From assembly GCA_002937555.1 (NCBI GenBank), contig PTKB01000014.1:1-21703 (forward strand): a stretch of DNA of 21,703 nt, in the 5' to 3' direction. The notes beneath the pieces are model-generated. The model made no database searches. It was not told the DNA's origin and saw only the letters and a list, made by a program, of their open reading frames with translations. Source of the stretch: Alphaproteobacteria bacterium MarineAlpha10_Bin2 (lineage in GTDB: Bacteria > Pseudomonadota > Alphaproteobacteria > UBA828). The position numbers and the translations under genes are program-made. How positions within the stretch are numbered: position 1 is the first letter of the stretch; each line of letters opens with the position of its first letter. Of this stretch, positions 1 through 7,063 are shown piece after piece.

Positions 1-617
1 ACGAGTAACCGTCCCGGGAAGAAGAGCGCCGCCACGTACCGGTCGTCACCCTCAGTGTCTTTGGCCGCGATGGCGTCGAGCTGGGCGCGGCGCTCGATCA
101 CGATACCCAGCGCCCGGCACAGCATGACGAAATCGCGGATGGTGCAGGGATGCAAATTCGGCGTATCGAACCATTCGGTCGCGTGCGCGCCCATATCCGG
201 GATACGGCCGCGGAACAGCAAGTGAAGGCGATGTCGCCAAAATCCCGAATTGGGTATAGAGACGATGGCGCGCCGCCCGACGCGCAACAGCTCGAGCAGA
301 ATCTCGCGCGGCCGATGAAGGGCCGGGAGCGTGAGGCTGAGAATGACGTAATCGAAAGCGCCATCGGGATAGTCATAGAGATCGGTTTCGGCGTTGCCCT
401 GGATGACCGAAAGTCCGCGGCCGACACAGGCGCTGACACCCTCCTGGCTGATCTCCACCCCACGGCCATCGACATCTTTCTCGCGGCTCAACAGCTCCAG
501 CAGCAGACCGTCACCGCAGCCGACATCGAGCACGCGGGTGCCGGGCGCCACCATTTCGGCGATCAGCGTCAGGTCCGGGCGATCTATACTTGCCGAAAAG
601 CCTTGTGACCTGGTCAT
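1..617 (-). CDS. metW: Methionine biosynthesis protein MetW (partial, runs off left edge)
   Basis: This is a class I SAM-dependent methyltransferase-fold protein of the MetW family, which accompanies MetX in homoserine acylation and methionine synthesis. Translating the minus strand from 617 gives an open frame to base 1 with no stop, about 205 codons. The glycine-rich SAM-binding loop reads VLDVGCGDG near residues 30-38. Other family hallmarks follow: the acidic VEIS strand end, the YVILSLTLPAL stretch, IVSIPNSGFWRHR and TEWFDTPNLHPCTI. The ATG overlaps the metX stop as ATGA (614-617), so the two are probably translationally coupled in one operon. MetW proteins are usually about 200 residues, so only a few C-terminal residues should be missing. 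Its biochemical role is less well defined than that of MetX. Confidence 0.95.
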   Translation of the reverse strand, partial: MTRSQGFSASIDRPDLTLIAEMVAPGTRVLDVGCGDGLLLELLSREKDVDGRGVEISQEGVSACVGRGLSVIQGNAETDLYDYPDGAFDYVILSLTLPALHRPREILLELLRVGRRAIVSIPNSGFWRHRLHLLFRGRIPDMGAHATEWFDTPNLHPCTIRDFVMLCRALGIVIERRAQLDAIAAKDTEGDDRYVAALFFPGRLL

Positions 618-1789
618 TCGCTTTCAAGCCCGCGCAGCTTCGCCGCGCCGGTGAGAAAGCCACCCAGGGTTTCGAACATTTTCGGCTCGTCCAGAAGGAA
701 GGCGTCATGGCCCTTGTCGCTTTCGATCTCGACGAAACTGACATTGGCGGCGACGGCGTTGAGCGCGCGTACCATGTCACGGCTTTCCGAGGTCGGGTAA
801 AGCCAATCGCTGGTAAAGGAGATTAGGCAAAAGCGCGTCTCGACGCCCTTGAAGGCATTGGCGAGAACCCCGCCATGCTCGGCCGGGAGATCGAAATAAT
901 CCATCGCCCGGGTGATGTAGAGATAGGAATTGGCGTCGAAGCGTTCGACGAAGCTCATTCCCTGATGGCGCAAATAGCTCTCGACCTGGAAATCCGCATC
1001 GAAGCCGTAGCTGACTTCCGACCGGTCCTGGAGCGCACGGCCGAATTTGCGGTGCAGCGCCGCCTCCGAGAGATAGGTGATATGTCCGGCCATGCGCGCC
1101 ACCGCGAGGCCGCGCACGGGAAAGCTGTCGCCGGCGAGATAGCCGCCTTCGGTCCACTCCGGGTCGGCCATGATCGCCTGCCGGCCGACTTCGTGAAAGG
1201 CGATGTTCTGCGCCGAATGGCGCGCCGCCGCGGCGATCGGAATGGCGGTAAAGCAGCGCTTGGGATGGCTCACCGCCCATTGCAGCGCCTGCATGCCGCC
1301 CATCGAGCCGCCGATCACGCTGAACAGCTGATCGATTTCGAGATAATCGAGCAGCATGGCCTGCGCTTCGACCATGTCCTTGATGGTGATGACGGGAAAA
1401 TCCAGGCCGTAGCTGTGATTGGTTTTCGGATTTATTTCCTGCGGGCCCACCGTCCCCATGCAGCCGCCCAGAACATTGGCGCAGATCACAAAGTAACGCT
1501 CCGTATCGAGCGTCTTCCCCGGGCCGACCATATGCTCCCACCAGCCGCTCTTGCCGCTGACCGGATGCGGCCCGAGCACGAACTGATCTCCGGTCAGGGC
1601 ATGACAGACGAGAATCGCGTTGGACTTTTCGTCGTTCAGCGTGCCGTAGGTCTGATAGGCCATGGAGAACGGCCCGAGCTCGGCCTCTGAATCCAAGCGC
1701 AACGGCTTGTCGCCGCCCAGCTCCACTCGGAATCCGTCGGGTGAGTTGGCTGGACCAAAATCCATCGCGAAGGATTGGCGATCAGTCAT
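614..1789 (-). CDS. metX: Homoserine O-acyltransferase MetX
   Basis: This alpha/beta-hydrolase-fold enzyme acylates the hydroxyl of homoserine, the first committed step to methionine, in the cytoplasm. The 391-residue protein shows the family landmarks: HALTGDQF (63-70), NVLGGCMGT (105-113), the nucleophile elbow GGSMGG with Ser162, Asp328 in FTSDWLYP, and His361 in DKGHDAF, giving a Ser-Asp-His triad. The frame stays open to a TTG-type upstream start at 1882, but the ATG at 1789 fits the usual family N-terminus, so it is preferred. MetX-family enzymes use acetyl-CoA or succinyl-CoA, and I cannot settle which from sequence alone. It is followed by metW with a four-base overlap. The leader upstream contains a perfect short hairpin (1821-1837) but no recognisable SAM-II riboswitch. 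Confidence 0.96.
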   Translation of the reverse strand: MTDRQSFAMDFGPANSPDGFRVELGGDKPLRLDSEAELGPFSMAYQTYGTLNDEKSNAILVCHALTGDQFVLGPHPVSGKSGWWEHMVGPGKTLDTERYFVICANVLGGCMGTVGPQEINPKTNHSYGLDFPVITIKDMVEAQAMLLDYLEIDQLFSVIGGSMGGMQALQWAVSHPKRCFTAIPIAAAARHSAQNIAFHEVGRQAIMADPEWTEGGYLAGDSFPVRGLAVARMAGHITYLSEAALHRKFGRALQDRSEVSYGFDADFQVESYLRHQGMSFVERFDANSYLYITRAMDYFDLPAEHGGVLANAFKGVETRFCLISFTSDWLYPTSESRDMVRALNAVAANVSFVEIESDKGHDAFLLDEPKMFETLGGFLTGAAKLRGLESE

Positions 1790-1820
1790 CTTGCCGTTCT
1801 CTTTTGTCGATTTGTCGTGT

Positions 1821-1837
1821 TTCCGCCGCTGGCGGAA
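1821..1837. other. Perfect inverted repeat in the metX / hypothetical gene intergenic region
   Basis: Seven-base arms TTCCGCC and GGCGGAA flank a GCT triplet (AGC on the minus strand). It lies 32 bases upstream of the metX ATG, inside the probable metX leader, and about 130 bases upstream of the divergent gene at 1970. No T-tract follows on either strand, so an intrinsic terminator is unlikely. It could be a leader hairpin, an operator, or chance in G+C-rich DNA. Confidence 0.4.
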
Positions 1838-1969
1838 TATATGCGCTCCGGTATCCCATTCGCCAACAAGAAACAATCCCAATTACAGAAGCTTACGCCA
1901 AGCCGCGTGGGAGGAACAATATTGTGGGCCTGGTTTGGAGGGCGCGACGGGCGGTGGTAGCGTGTCGCC

Positions 1970-2362
1970 ATGTTCGGTTTCTCGGCTCTGTTCGGACGCT
2001 CGCGCGAGGTGCGCCGGCTTGACGACGCGTTGCGCGCGGCCGGGTTGCATCCCGCGCTGATGCCGGATGCGGTGAAAATCGCGGCGCTCAAGCTGCTCAA
2101 GGAGGACGGCTACGGAGCGAGCCCCGATCTCTCGGCCTGCACCATCGCGGCGGAAATGCTCACTTACTGCATATTGGGAGACCTTGGCTTCGGGGAGGAA
2201 CAGGGGCGCGGCGCGGCGCGGGCGCTGGAAGCGCGCTTGGAGGCGGCGCTCGCGGCCGGAGATAGCCTCGATGCCCGTCTGATATTGCTCGCGCTGCACG
2301 CCGGGATCATCCAGGGCGCGCTCGTCGACCGCTACGATCTCAGCGCCGGCGGTGAATCTTGA
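1970..2362 (+). CDS. Conserved hypothetical, small helical protein
   Basis: I do not recognise a named family. The 130-residue product has no signal peptide, no clear membrane span and no metal-binding cysteine pattern. It looks almost entirely helical, with Ala/Leu/Arg-rich amphipathic segments (residues 12-45, 56-75, 80-120) and one more hydrophobic stretch, ILLALHAGIIQGALVDRY, near the C-terminus. Codon usage (G or C at third positions) matches the neighbours, and the opposite frames look like shadows, so it is likely a real gene. It is divergent from metX and precedes the aromatic amino acid genes by 94 bases on the same strand, so it may be co-transcribed with them. Function unknown. Confidence 0.75.
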   Translation: MFGFSALFGRSREVRRLDDALRAAGLHPALMPDAVKIAALKLLKEDGYGASPDLSACTIAAEMLTYCILGDLGFGEEQGRGAARALEARLEAALAAGDSLDARLILLALHAGIIQGALVDRYDLSAGGES

Positions 2363-2456
2363 TACGGCTTACTCACGCCATTATCAATGTTTTCTTTGAT
2401 TTTGTATCCCGCTTGCACTACCACTTCCCCTTTCCTAATCATCGCCGTGCGGACCT

Positions 2457-3353
2457 ATGGCCGATTCGAAAAAGAGGGCGCCTTCCCTCAATTCTCTTCG
2501 CCGCCAGATCGACAAGATAGATGATCGCATCCACGATCTTCTGATGCGCCGCATCGACGTGGCGCGCACGATCGGCGAACAGAAAAGCCAATCCGAAGGC
2601 GTACCCTACCGCCCGGCGCGCGAGGCGCAGATCATGCGCCGCCTCGCCGCGCGCCATGACGGCCTGTTCCCGTTCCCCGTCGCGGTGCGGATTTGGCGCG
2701 AAATCATTTCCGCCTCCCTTGGCGTCGAAGGAAAGTTCGTGGTTTCGGTCTATGTGCCGGAGCCGCTCGAGACCGGCCTCGCCTATCTCGCGCTGGCGCG
2801 AACCTATTTCGGCTCCGAGACTCCGCTGTTGCACGCGCAAACCGAAGCCGGCGTGCTCAGGGCCGTACGCGACGGCAAGGCGGCAGTGGGGGTATTGCCG
2901 ATCACTTCCGATACCCACACCCGGCGCGCATCCGCCGAGCCGTGGTGGTATACGCTGACCGCCGGCGGCAGCGAGCGGCCGCGTATTGTCGCCACCTTGC
3001 CCTGGCTGACGCGCAGCGAAACCGGCAGCGACGACCCGCGCGCGATGGCGGTGGCGCGCCTGGCGCCCGAAGCCTCGGGCGAAGACATTTCCCTCATCGC
3101 TTTTGAATCGACGGAAGACATCAGCCGCGACCGCATCCGTAAGGAAGCGGAGAATGCCGGGCTCGCGCTCGATTGGGCGGCGACATGGACGCATGACGAT
3201 CAAGCGACGCGGTGGCAGCTCGCCGAGATCGACGGATTTATTCCCGATACCGACCCCCGTCTCGACAATTTGGTCAGCGCGTTGGAGAAAGAGGTGACCC
3301 GGTTTGTGAATTTGGGTTGCTACGCCAAACCGGGCAATGGGGCGGAGGTTTAG
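2457..3353 (+). CDS. AroQ-type chorismate mutase with degenerate prephenate dehydratase/ACT-like C-terminal region
   Basis: The first ~92 residues form an AroQ chorismate mutase helical domain, which converts chorismate to prephenate. By comparison with E. coli P-protein I see LRRQIDKIDDRI with Arg15/16, Arg31/32 in MRRIDVA, Lys43 in GEQK, Glu56 in YRPAREAQ, and Ser87 and Glu91 in REIISASLGVE. Residues 94-182 resemble a prephenate dehydratase lobe: VSVYVPEP..LAYLALARTYFG, then VLRAVRDGKAAVGVLPI. Residues 210-292 resemble the ACT domain, ending TRFVNLGCYAKP where P-proteins have a FLRVLGSYPR-type ending. The dehydratase TRF motif and the phenylalanine-binding GALV and ESRP motifs are absent. 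At 298 residues it is shorter than a P-protein (about 360-390). The gene is followed 32 bases later by hisC. Mutase activity is well supported; dehydratase activity is doubtful. Confidence 0.88.
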   Translation: MADSKKRAPSLNSLRRQIDKIDDRIHDLLMRRIDVARTIGEQKSQSEGVPYRPAREAQIMRRLAARHDGLFPFPVAVRIWREIISASLGVEGKFVVSVYVPEPLETGLAYLALARTYFGSETPLLHAQTEAGVLRAVRDGKAAVGVLPITSDTHTRRASAEPWWYTLTAGGSERPRIVATLPWLTRSETGSDDPRAMAVARLAPEASGEDISLIAFESTEDISRDRIRKEAENAGLALDWAATWTHDDQATRWQLAEIDGFIPDTDPRLDNLVSALEKEVTRFVNLGCYAKPGNGAEV

Positions 3354-3385
3354 CGGCGCCAGCAACCTGCCGTTTATTACTTGTC

Positions 3386-4486
3386 ATGAACACGCGAACA
3401 TCTCATCTCACGCCGCGGCCGGGCATCATGGGGATATCGCCCTATGTGGGCGGACGGTCCGCTGTCGCCGGGCGGCAAAACGTTATCCGCCTGGCGTCGA
3501 ATGAATCGGCGCTGGGGCCGAGCCCGCGTGCCGTTACCGCTTATGAGGCGGTGGGCAATTCCTTGCATCGCTACCCCGACGGTGGCGCCAACGATCTCCG
3601 CGCCGCGCTCGGCGAGCTGCATGGTCTGGATGCGGCGCGTATCGTCTGCGGCTCCGGCTCCGATGAAATTTTACAGTTGCTGGCCAAAGCCTATGCTGGA
3701 CCGGGCGATGAAGTGCTCTACAGCCGGCACGGCTTTCTCGTTTATGGGCTGGCGGCGCGCGCCGCCGGCGCCGAACCGGTGGCGGCGCCGGAGACGGATT
3801 TCCGCGCCGATGTCGATGCGCTGCTCGCCCATGTCACCGAGAAAACCCGGATCCTGTTCCTCGCCAATCCGAACAATCCGACCGGCAGCTATCTGACGGA
3901 AGGGGAGTTGCGCCGACTGTGGGGCGGGCTGCCGGAGAATATTCTCCTCGTCATCGATTCGGCCTATGCGGAGTATGTCACGGTCGAGGATTACGAAGCA
4001 GGCGCCGATCTGGTCGACCGGGCGAAGAATGTGGTGATGACGCGCACTTTCTCGAAGATTTACGGCTTGGCGGCGCTGCGCCTCGGCTGGTGCTACGGCG
4101 CGGAGGAAGTGATCGATGTGATGAACCGCATGCGCGGCCCGTTCAACGTCACTGCTCCGGCGCTCGCCGCCGGTTTGGCCGCGGTGGCGGACCAGGACCA
4201 TATCGCCACGGCGCGCCGCCACAACGACAAATGGCTGAAGCGGCTCGATGCGGAGCTGACGCCAACCGGCATCACGGCGCTGCCGAGCGTGTGCAATTTT
4301 TTGCTGCTGCGCTTTCCCGAGGGTGGTAGCCACGATTCGAAGGCGGCGGACGCTTTTCTCACCGCGCGCGGCATTCTGGCGCGCAATGTCGACAATTATC
4401 ATTTGCCCGAATGTCTGCGCGTCAGTATCGGACGGGACGACGAGATGGACGCATTGCTATCGGCGCTCAAGGAATTCATGGCGTAA
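3386..4486 (+). CDS. hisC: Histidinol-phosphate / aromatic amino acid aminotransferase (HisC family)
   Basis: This is a fold-type I PLP aminotransferase of 366 residues, the normal HisC length. Seen in sequence: LASNESALGPSP near residue 36, YPDGGANDLR, GSGSDEI (cofactor phosphate loop), NPNNPTG (161-167), the PLP-contacting VIDSAYAEY with Asp191 and Tyr194, the Schiff-base Lys224 in TFSKIYGLA, and Arg232 in ALRLGW. The frame continues upstream, but the ATG at 3386 gives the standard N-terminus; the earlier codons overlap the preceding gene. It sits between chorismate mutase and the TyrA-family dehydrogenase, three bases before the latter. Its main role here may therefore be transamination of prephenate, 4-hydroxyphenylpyruvate or phenylpyruvate. 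HisC enzymes are often dual-specific, so histidine synthesis is also possible. Confidence 0.94.
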   Translation: MNTRTSHLTPRPGIMGISPYVGGRSAVAGRQNVIRLASNESALGPSPRAVTAYEAVGNSLHRYPDGGANDLRAALGELHGLDAARIVCGSGSDEILQLLAKAYAGPGDEVLYSRHGFLVYGLAARAAGAEPVAAPETDFRADVDALLAHVTEKTRILFLANPNNPTGSYLTEGELRRLWGGLPENILLVIDSAYAEYVTVEDYEAGADLVDRAKNVVMTRTFSKIYGLAALRLGWCYGAEEVIDVMNRMRGPFNVTAPALAAGLAAVADQDHIATARRHNDKWLKRLDAELTPTGITALPSVCNFLLLRFPEGGSHDSKAADAFLTARGILARNVDNYHLPECLRVSIGRDDEMDALLSALKEFMA

Positions 4487-4489
4487 ATT

Positions 4490-5380
4490 ATGGCTACAGA
4501 AAATATTATGTTCGAGCGCGTTGCGCTGATCGGTATCGGTCTGATCAATTCATCCATCGCCCGCGTGATGAAACGCGACGGTTTGGCGGGCGAGATCGTT
4601 ATCTATTCGCGCCGCCAGAGCACGCTCGAAAAGGCGATGGAGCTGGGCCTCGCCGAACGCGCCGAAACCGACGCCGCGGCGGCCGTAAAGGATGCCGATT
4701 TGGTAATTTTGGGTGTGCCGGTCGGCGCCAATGCCGCCCTTGCCGAGGCGATCGGGCCGAGCCTCATGCCGGGCGCCATCGTGACCGATGTTGGCTCGGT
4801 TAAAGCCGCCGTCATCCGCGACGTCGCGCCGCATTTGCCCGACGGCGTACATTTGGTGCCGGGACATCCGGTGGCGGGCACCGAACATTCCGGCCCGGAA
4901 GCCGGTTTCGCGGATGTCTTTCAAGATCATTGGTGCATCTTGACGCCGACCGAGGGATGCGACCCGGACGCGGTGGAAAAGATCGCCGAATTCTGGCGCC
5001 GCGCCGGCTCGACGATCGATATCATGGATGCCGCCCATCACGACAAGGTGCTTGCCATCACCTCGCATCTGCCGCAACTGATCGCCTACAATATCGTCGG
5101 CACCGTGCTCGACATCGAGCATGTCACCAAACGGGAAGTGGTGAAATATGCCGCCGGCGGATTTCGCGATTTCACCCGCATCGCGGCATCGGATCCGGAG
5201 ATGTGGCGCGATGTGTTTCTCAACAACCAGGAAGCCGTCCTCGAAATGCTCGGCCGCTTTACCGAGGACCTGGCGGTCCTGCAGCGCGCCATCCGCTGGG
5301 GCGACGACAAGGCGTTGGAGGAGTTGTTTACGCGCACCCGCGGCATTCGCCGCGACTTGATTGACGCCAAACAGATTTAG
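4490..5380 (+). CDS. tyrC: Prephenate/arogenate dehydrogenase (TyrA/TyrC family)
   Basis: This 296-residue oxidoreductase carries out the NAD(P)-dependent oxidative decarboxylation of prephenate or arogenate that leads to tyrosine. Visible features: a Rossmann loop GIGLINSS (15-22), TDVGSVK (99-105), VPGHPVAGTEHSG with His126, and ITSHLPQLIAY with His193 as the usual catalytic or substrate-binding histidine. The motif GFRDFTRIAASDP follows further on. The second beta strand ends IYSRR, which would fit NADP better than NAD (inference). No ACT domain is fused, so feedback control by tyrosine would have to act differently. Only three bases separate it from hisC. A second ATG at 4508 (MFERVALIG) is an equally plausible start. 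Whether the substrate is prephenate or arogenate cannot be read from the sequence. Confidence 0.92.
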   Translation: MATENIMFERVALIGIGLINSSIARVMKRDGLAGEIVIYSRRQSTLEKAMELGLAERAETDAAAAVKDADLVILGVPVGANAALAEAIGPSLMPGAIVTDVGSVKAAVIRDVAPHLPDGVHLVPGHPVAGTEHSGPEAGFADVFQDHWCILTPTEGCDPDAVEKIAEFWRRAGSTIDIMDAAHHDKVLAITSHLPQLIAYNIVGTVLDIEHVTKREVVKYAAGGFRDFTRIAASDPEMWRDVFLNNQEAVLEMLGRFTEDLAVLQRAIRWGDDKALEELFTRTRGIRRDLIDAKQI

Positions 5381-5389
5381 CGCGGAGTT

Positions 5390-6439
5390 CTAGTCGAATT
5401 TGATCGCCGGCATCCTGGCCACGGCGACCGGGCCGACGAACAGGCCGCCATCCTGGGCGGTCACCGGCACCGAGCGCAGCACCGGCGGGCCGCCGTCTTC
5501 CGGTTTATCGGCCAACATGTTGAACGCTACCTTGGCGATGAAGGCGTCGCCGAGGGGGATCATGTTGCTCATGATCAGCGCATCGATCACGTCGCCATAG
5601 CCGATGATGTCCGCCGTGAGCGCGCCGATCGGGCGCATCTCGCTGTCGAGCGCGATGGTCCCGGACGATTCGATTCCGAGCGGCCCCCAGCGGACGCGGA
5701 AGGAGTTGAGCTCCACTGTGCCGCCTTCGTCACGCCATGCTTTCACCGCCGCACTCGTCTCGCCCGGCGGAAGCTGGCCGAACAGGCTGAGATCGAAATT
5801 TAGAAATTCGATCGATTCTCCCATTTCGAAGCCGAAGCCGGGCGGCAGTTGTACGCCTTCAAACTCGACTGCGGCGGTGCCGATCTCGCGCGGCTCCGGC
5901 GCGTCCTCCGATTCGGTTTCCGCGAGGCGCTCCGCGCGCGCTCTGAGCCGCTCGACATACGCAAAATCGCCCCCCCACGGGCCGGTGACGGCGATCCGTT
6001 TGAGATCGAGCAGGACATTCTCAATGCGCCGCTCGCTATCGAGTTGCAGCCAGGCGCTGCCGTCTTCGACCCGGCCCTGAATGTCGTGCCAGGCGTCGCC
6101 GTCGAAATAACGCACATCGTTTTGGCCCCGGAATTTGAGATCGAATTTGTCGAACCGCCAGGGGCGGAAACTGGCGGTCAGCACGTCGCCGCGCCACGCC
6201 CAGCCCTGGGCGCTGTTGTCGACCGAGGGATGATCGAGTGAGACTTGGAATTGCAACGGATAGCCGCTCACTTCAGGCGCGCCGGCCTCGACCACGATGC
6301 CGCGGGCGCGCTGATCTTCCGCCCATTCGGCGATGCGATCCTCGATTTTCCCCGCCGCCACGAACCAGTAGGCGGTGTAGCCAATAACGGCGATGGCGAT
6401 TCCGCCAACGACACTGGCGGCAAGCGGTGCAATTTTCAT
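5390..6439 (-). CDS. DUF2125 domain-containing, membrane-anchored protein
   Basis: The 349-residue product starts with one hydrophobic segment (about residues 5-28, LAASVVGGIAIAVIGYTAYWFVAA), which acts as an uncleaved anchor or signal sequence. It is followed by a long region rich in beta-strand-like segments, presumably periplasmic. Motifs such as VVEAGAPEVSGYPLQFQVSLDHP and the repeated short strands with DVLTASFRPWRFD match my recollection of the alphaproteobacterial DUF2125 family, whose function is not established. It is convergent with tyrC (nine bases between the stops) and divergent from the ChaC gene. The fold resembles AsmA-type envelope proteins in general character, but that is only an impression. 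Confidence 0.82.
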   Translation of the reverse strand: MKIAPLAASVVGGIAIAVIGYTAYWFVAAGKIEDRIAEWAEDQRARGIVVEAGAPEVSGYPLQFQVSLDHPSVDNSAQGWAWRGDVLTASFRPWRFDKFDLKFRGQNDVRYFDGDAWHDIQGRVEDGSAWLQLDSERRIENVLLDLKRIAVTGPWGGDFAYVERLRARAERLAETESEDAPEPREIGTAAVEFEGVQLPPGFGFEMGESIEFLNFDLSLFGQLPPGETSAAVKAWRDEGGTVELNSFRVRWGPLGIESSGTIALDSEMRPIGALTADIIGYGDVIDALIMSNMIPLGDAFIAKVAFNMLADKPEDGGPPVLRSVPVTAQDGGLFVGPVAVARMPAIKFD

Positions 6440-6455
6440 GCGGCCATCTCTCGGC

Positions 6456-6483
6456 TTGCTCTCACTTCAGCGGGCGCTACACT
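6456..6483 (+). promoter_or_regulatory. Candidate sigma70-type promoter for the ChaC gene
   Basis: TTGCTC (6456-6461) and TACACT (6478-6483) are separated by 16 bases and lie about 28 bases before the ATG at 6511, in the short divergent gap with the DUF2125 gene. Found by eye, not scored. Confidence 0.3.
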
Positions 6484-6510
6484 TCCGGCGCAACGGTAAT
6501 CTTGCCGCCT

Positions 6511-7059
6511 ATGACAGTGACACGCAAAGACGAAATTTGGGTATTTGCCTACGGCTCCCTGATGTGGCGGCCTGATTTCGCGTTCGTCGAATCGGAGCCG
6601 GCGTTGCTGCGCGGCTATCATCGCGCGTTTTGCATCTATTCTCACATTTACCGCGGCTCGCCTGAAAATCCGGGATTGGTTCTCGGTTTGGATGGCGGCG
6701 GCTCTTGTGTCGGGCGCGCCTTCCGCCTCGGCGCCGACGTAGCAGAGGACATTCTGGCCGCCATCCATGCTCGCGAGATGATCTATGACGTCTATGTCGC
6801 ACGGCGCCTGCCGATATCTCTGACAGGCCGGACTGGCAGTCCGCGGGTTGTCGCGCACACTTACGTCGCCGACCGGGCCGGCCCGCAATATGCCGGCAAG
6901 CTCGCGCGCGACGTGATGGTCAAACTCATCCGGAGCGGCCGCGGCACAGCGGGGAAAGGGCGGGATTATCTGGCAAATACGGTTCATCAACTCCACCAGC
7001 TCGGCCTGACGGACAATGGTCTTACCGCTCTTTTGCACGACGTCAACGCTGACGATTAG
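6511..7059 (+). CDS. ChaC-type gamma-glutamylcyclotransferase
   Basis: This is predicted to cleave glutathione (or gamma-glutamyl peptides) to 5-oxoproline and Cys-Gly in the cytoplasm. The 182-residue protein begins with the family signature VFAYGSLMWRPDF, in which YGSL (14-17) forms the substrate loop. The AIHAREMIYDVY segment holds Glu89 in the REM position, which acts as general acid/base in ChaC enzymes. RGYHRAFCIYSHIYRG and PGLVLGLDGGG are further family patches. The C-terminus holds GRDYLANTVHQLHQLGL, also typical. The frame is open upstream to 6427, but that would overlap the divergent gene, and the ATG at 6511 gives the normal N-terminus. It is convergent with nrdJ, with four bases between stops. 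Confidence 0.92.
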   Translation: MTVTRKDEIWVFAYGSLMWRPDFAFVESEPALLRGYHRAFCIYSHIYRGSPENPGLVLGLDGGGSCVGRAFRLGADVAEDILAAIHAREMIYDVYVARRLPISLTGRTGSPRVVAHTYVADRAGPQYAGKLARDVMVKLIRSGRGTAGKGRDYLANTVHQLHQLGLTDNGLTALLHDVNADD

Positions 7060-7063
7060 CGCC

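Noticed and set aside
614..1882. The longer metX start at 1882
   Set aside because: The extra 31 residues are not family-like, and the ATG at 1789 gives the normal MetX N-terminus.
1790..1969. A SAM-II riboswitch upstream of metX
   Set aside because: I could not find the conserved loop and pseudoknot sequence of SAM-II by reading the minus strand; only a simple hairpin is present. A covariance-model scan would be decisive.
2439..3365. A 308-codon open frame on the minus strand opposite chorismate mutase
   Set aside because: It nearly mirrors the mutase gene, is rich in Arg and Gly without structure, and shows no family motif.
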